Shown: positions 15,688 through 17,069 of the stretch, one piece after another
How the letters are laid out: every line of letters begins with the position of its first letter
Position numbering within the stretch: position 1 is the first letter of the stretch
Position numbers and translations under genes: made by a program
The notes under the pieces: generated by a model
Databases searched by the model: none
What the model saw: only the letters and a program-made list of their open reading frames with translations
What the model was told of the DNA's origin: nothing
DNA from: Spirochaetia bacterium UBA6919
GTDB lineage: Bacteria; Spirochaetota; UBA6919
DNA length: 17,069 bases
Assembly (NCBI GenBank): GCA_002450905.1
Contig: DKAT01000077.1
Span: 1-17,069 of the forward strand
Direction: 5' to 3'

Positions 15688-16526
15688 TAGATAACTCCAG
15701 CATATCCCACAAAACTGTCATCCTTTCTTACATCATAACTTGTATAATAATCTACCAAATGACCTTTTGAACTGCCCATCACCCGACTGGCTTCCATGCA
15801 GGCTATGGCTCCTCCTACACTACAGGCAGATGATTCTTTCAGAGCGTGATTGATAGCTGAATCTTCATCCATTGAGAGGAAATAATCTATTATAAGTTTA
15901 TCATTTTCATATTTAACCCACTGCAATGCTTCATCACTCATACCATGCGATGTAAAACCATAATTAGGACCATAGTGAGTCAGGTCTGTGGATCCTATAA
16001 AAACTCCATTCATATTCCTATTCTTCATTTCCTCGGCTATAATACATCCTAATCGTTTTGCCAGACTGGAGGGTGGGGATCTGAATGCTATTATCGGTGT
16101 TTCTGGCATAAAGTATTTTATAAACGGCAATTGTATCTCGACGGTGTTATCAATAGTATATTCAGGGGATGAAAATTCTTTTATTCTATCCAAAATGATA
16201 TTAAAAACCTCATTTTCACGATAAATATTTCCTAAAGGTGTTTCAAACTGGTCAAAATCATAATATATCACATTATCGCCTTTTCGTAAATGCCCTCCAA
16301 ATATTATTACTATATCTATATTTTTACCCATCGATAATTTTTGGATAACCTGACAAGCTAATTTCCCTGAATAATACCATCCAGCGTGGGGGACAATCCC
16401 TCCATGCCACTGATGATCAGGCAGATCCAAATTATATTCTTCAAGGTATTGTTTAATTTCGCTTTCACAAGATATTTTATCGTGGGGATACCAACCTGAT
16501 GTCAGATCCATTTTTTTTATTTTCAT
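15684..16526 (-). CDS. amrB: MEMO1-family protein (AmmeMemoRadiSam system protein B-like)
   Basis: A 280-residue protein of the Memo family, homologous to class III extradiol dioxygenases. All metal-site positions known from human MEMO1 can be matched: His47 in PHAGWYYSG, His79 in FGGHL, Asp181 and His184 in STDLTHYG, and Cys235 in SSACSVGGA. Human counterparts are His49, His81, Asp189, His192 and Cys244. Length is typical of the family. In many prokaryotes Memo is paired with AMMECR1 and a radical SAM protein; neither is visible here, and the partner is instead a U32-like gene overlapping by four bases. The precise reaction is unknown. The ATG is preceded by AAGGGGGG (16530-16537), a strong ribosome-binding site. 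The symbol is by family analogy only. Confidence 0.88.
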   Translation of the reverse strand: MKIKKMDLTSGWYPHDKISCESEIKQYLEEYNLDLPDHQWHGGIVPHAGWYYSGKLACQVIQKLSMGKNIDIVIIFGGHLRKGDNVIYYDFDQFETPLGNIYRENEVFNIILDRIKEFSSPEYTIDNTVEIQLPFIKYFMPETPIIAFRSPPSSLAKRLGCIIAEEMKNRNMNGVFIGSTDLTHYGPNYGFTSHGMSDEALQWVKYENDKLIIDYFLSMDEDSAINHALKESSACSVGGAIACMEASRVMGSSKGHLVDYYTSYDVRKDDSFVGYAGVIY

Positions 16527-16546
16527 ATACCCCCCTTGTTTAAAAA

Positions 16547-16574
16547 ATATTATTTTCTAGTAAAGCGATATCAA
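16547..16574 (-). promoter_or_regulatory. Candidate promoter for the MEMO/U32/M23 unit
   Basis: On the minus strand TTGATA (16569-16574) and TAATAT (16547-16552) are 16 bases apart, ending 20 bases before the MEMO ATG and just upstream of its strong ribosome-binding site. The hexamers are seen directly; function is inferred, and the region is AT-rich, so chance matches are possible. Confidence 0.4.
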
Positions 16575-16841
16575 ATATCTATTCGTTAAAATAATTATTT
16601 ATGAATTATACTAATAATTTAATAATACATTACCCCGTATGTCAACAGCAACCCAATAAAATCATGGGAAGAGGTATCAAATAATATACAAGAGAAGAAG
16701 CAAATATGAAAGACAATTGATTTAATATTATGAAGGTATCGGTAAATCTGACAATTGGGGTAAACTAGAACAAACAGGTGGAGTGAAGGAAGACTAAAAT
16801 ATGAGAAAAAAATCATTAAATTTTATTTTAATTTTAAATGC
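16575..16841. other. Gene-poor spacer between MEMO gene and IS1595-type transposase
   Basis: I see no convincing full gene here. It should contain the end of the IS1595-type element, but the terminal inverted repeat cannot be fixed without the other end. A relatively GC-rich patch at 16631-16658, reading GGGTTGCTGTTGACATACGG on the minus strand, could be an IS terminus or a promoter -35 (TTGACA at 16640-16645). A lone TATAAT occurs at 16605-16610 on the minus strand. On the plus strand GGAAG (16788-16792) lies eight bases before an ATG at 16801. Confidence 0.5.
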
Positions 16842-17069
16842 TTATCTAGTTAGCTCCGAATATGTAATTCCTTTGGATGTGACACAGGCATTTAAGAGCC
16901 TTTCAAATATTTCACCCTGCCATTTTCTGCGGTTAAGACGATAACAAAACTCGTCTAAATATCTCTGGAGGTGCTTTTCCTTATATTTGCCATGATAAGT
17001 CCCCTTGATAAAGGCTTTTGCATTGGATGCCAGAATATGAACCCATTTCAGAACAAGATGAGCCTTCTT
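16842..17069 (-). CDS. IS1595/ISXO2-type transposase, C-terminal fragment (5' end outside window)
   Basis: Reading the minus strand from the window edge gives 75 residues ending in TAA at 16842-16844. They match the tail of the DDE transposase domain of IS1595-family elements: a VHILASNAKAFI segment, then GTYHGKY, then KHLQRYLDEFCYRLNRR, then a LFDRL-like IFERLL. This tail is highly characteristic (the 'GTYHG..KHLQ.YLDEF.YR.NRR' block). The start and the first catalytic aspartates are beyond the window, so the state of the gene cannot be judged. Element boundaries are not visible. Confidence 0.85.
   Translation of the reverse strand, partial: KKAHLVLKWVHILASNAKAFIKGTYHGKYKEKHLQRYLDEFCYRLNRRKWQGEIFERLLNACVTSKGITYSELTR

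Noticed and set aside
16605..16645. TATAAT (16605-16610) with TTGACA (16640-16645) on the minus strand as a second MEMO promoter
   Set aside because: The boxes are 29 bases apart, far from the 16-18 needed to work together.
16619..16816. A 65-residue minus-strand frame between the MEMO and IS1595 genes
   Set aside because: No ribosome-binding site or recognisable domain; composition is that of AT-rich non-coding DNA, and it overlaps the likely IS end.
1..17069. CRISPR arrays, tRNA or rRNA genes, phage genes, toxin-antitoxin or other defence systems
   Set aside because: I looked for regularly spaced repeats, tRNA-like T-loop/acceptor patterns and small paired ORFs and saw none that could be supported.

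Overview
The window is AT-rich (by eye roughly 30% G+C) bacterial chromosome carrying housekeeping genes, with an insertion-sequence transposase cut off at each edge. The best lineage clue is a 1214-residue membrane-anchored, almost proline-free coiled-coil protein of the type called SpiroCoCo in spirochaetes. I therefore lean towards a member of the Spirochaetota, or a near relative. This is inference from gene content only; no rRNA or tRNA gene is visible.

Layout, left to right: (1) 1-123 is the C-terminal end of an IS110-family transposase (+), followed by the probable right end of that element. (2) 237-3451 (-) is a two-gene unit, a VLCAD/ACAD9-type acyl-CoA dehydrogenase followed by a DUF445 membrane protein. 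(3) 3584-4177 (+) is a TsaC/YciO-type threonylcarbamoyl-AMP synthase whose stop overlaps the convergent hemW. (4) 4169-6977 (-) is a three-gene unit in the order PII-like protein, lepB (signal peptidase I with a large insertion), hemW. (5) 7131-10775 (+) is the giant coiled-coil protein, closed by a clear intrinsic terminator. (6) 10918-13338 (+) is an unrecognised 590-residue protein closely followed by a KDPG-aldolase-family gene. (7) 13350-16526 (-) is a MEMO1-family protein, a U32-peptidase-like protein that lacks the family's iron-sulfur cysteines, and a secreted M23 metallopeptidase. (8) 16842-17069 (-) is the C-terminus of an IS1595/ISXO2-type transposase.

The genes look like several short independent units, with orientation switches at about 3.5, 4.2, 7.1 and 13.3 kb. 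The cell-envelope theme is strong: signal peptidase, M23 peptidase, DUF445 membrane protein and an inner-membrane-anchored coiled-coil rod. Alongside it are tRNA modification (t6A), haem/radical-SAM biology (HemW) and lipid oxidation.

The most interesting item is the small protein at 6636-6977. It follows the PII (GlnB) fold from end to end but has an exact 11-residue deletion across the T-loop and has lost the nucleotide-binding B- and C-loop residues. It also appears to be transcribed from a good promoter that leaves almost no 5' leader. Also worth attention are the MEMO/U32 pair and the roughly 980-residue proline-free rod. I found no CRISPR array, tRNA, rRNA, phage gene or obvious defence system.
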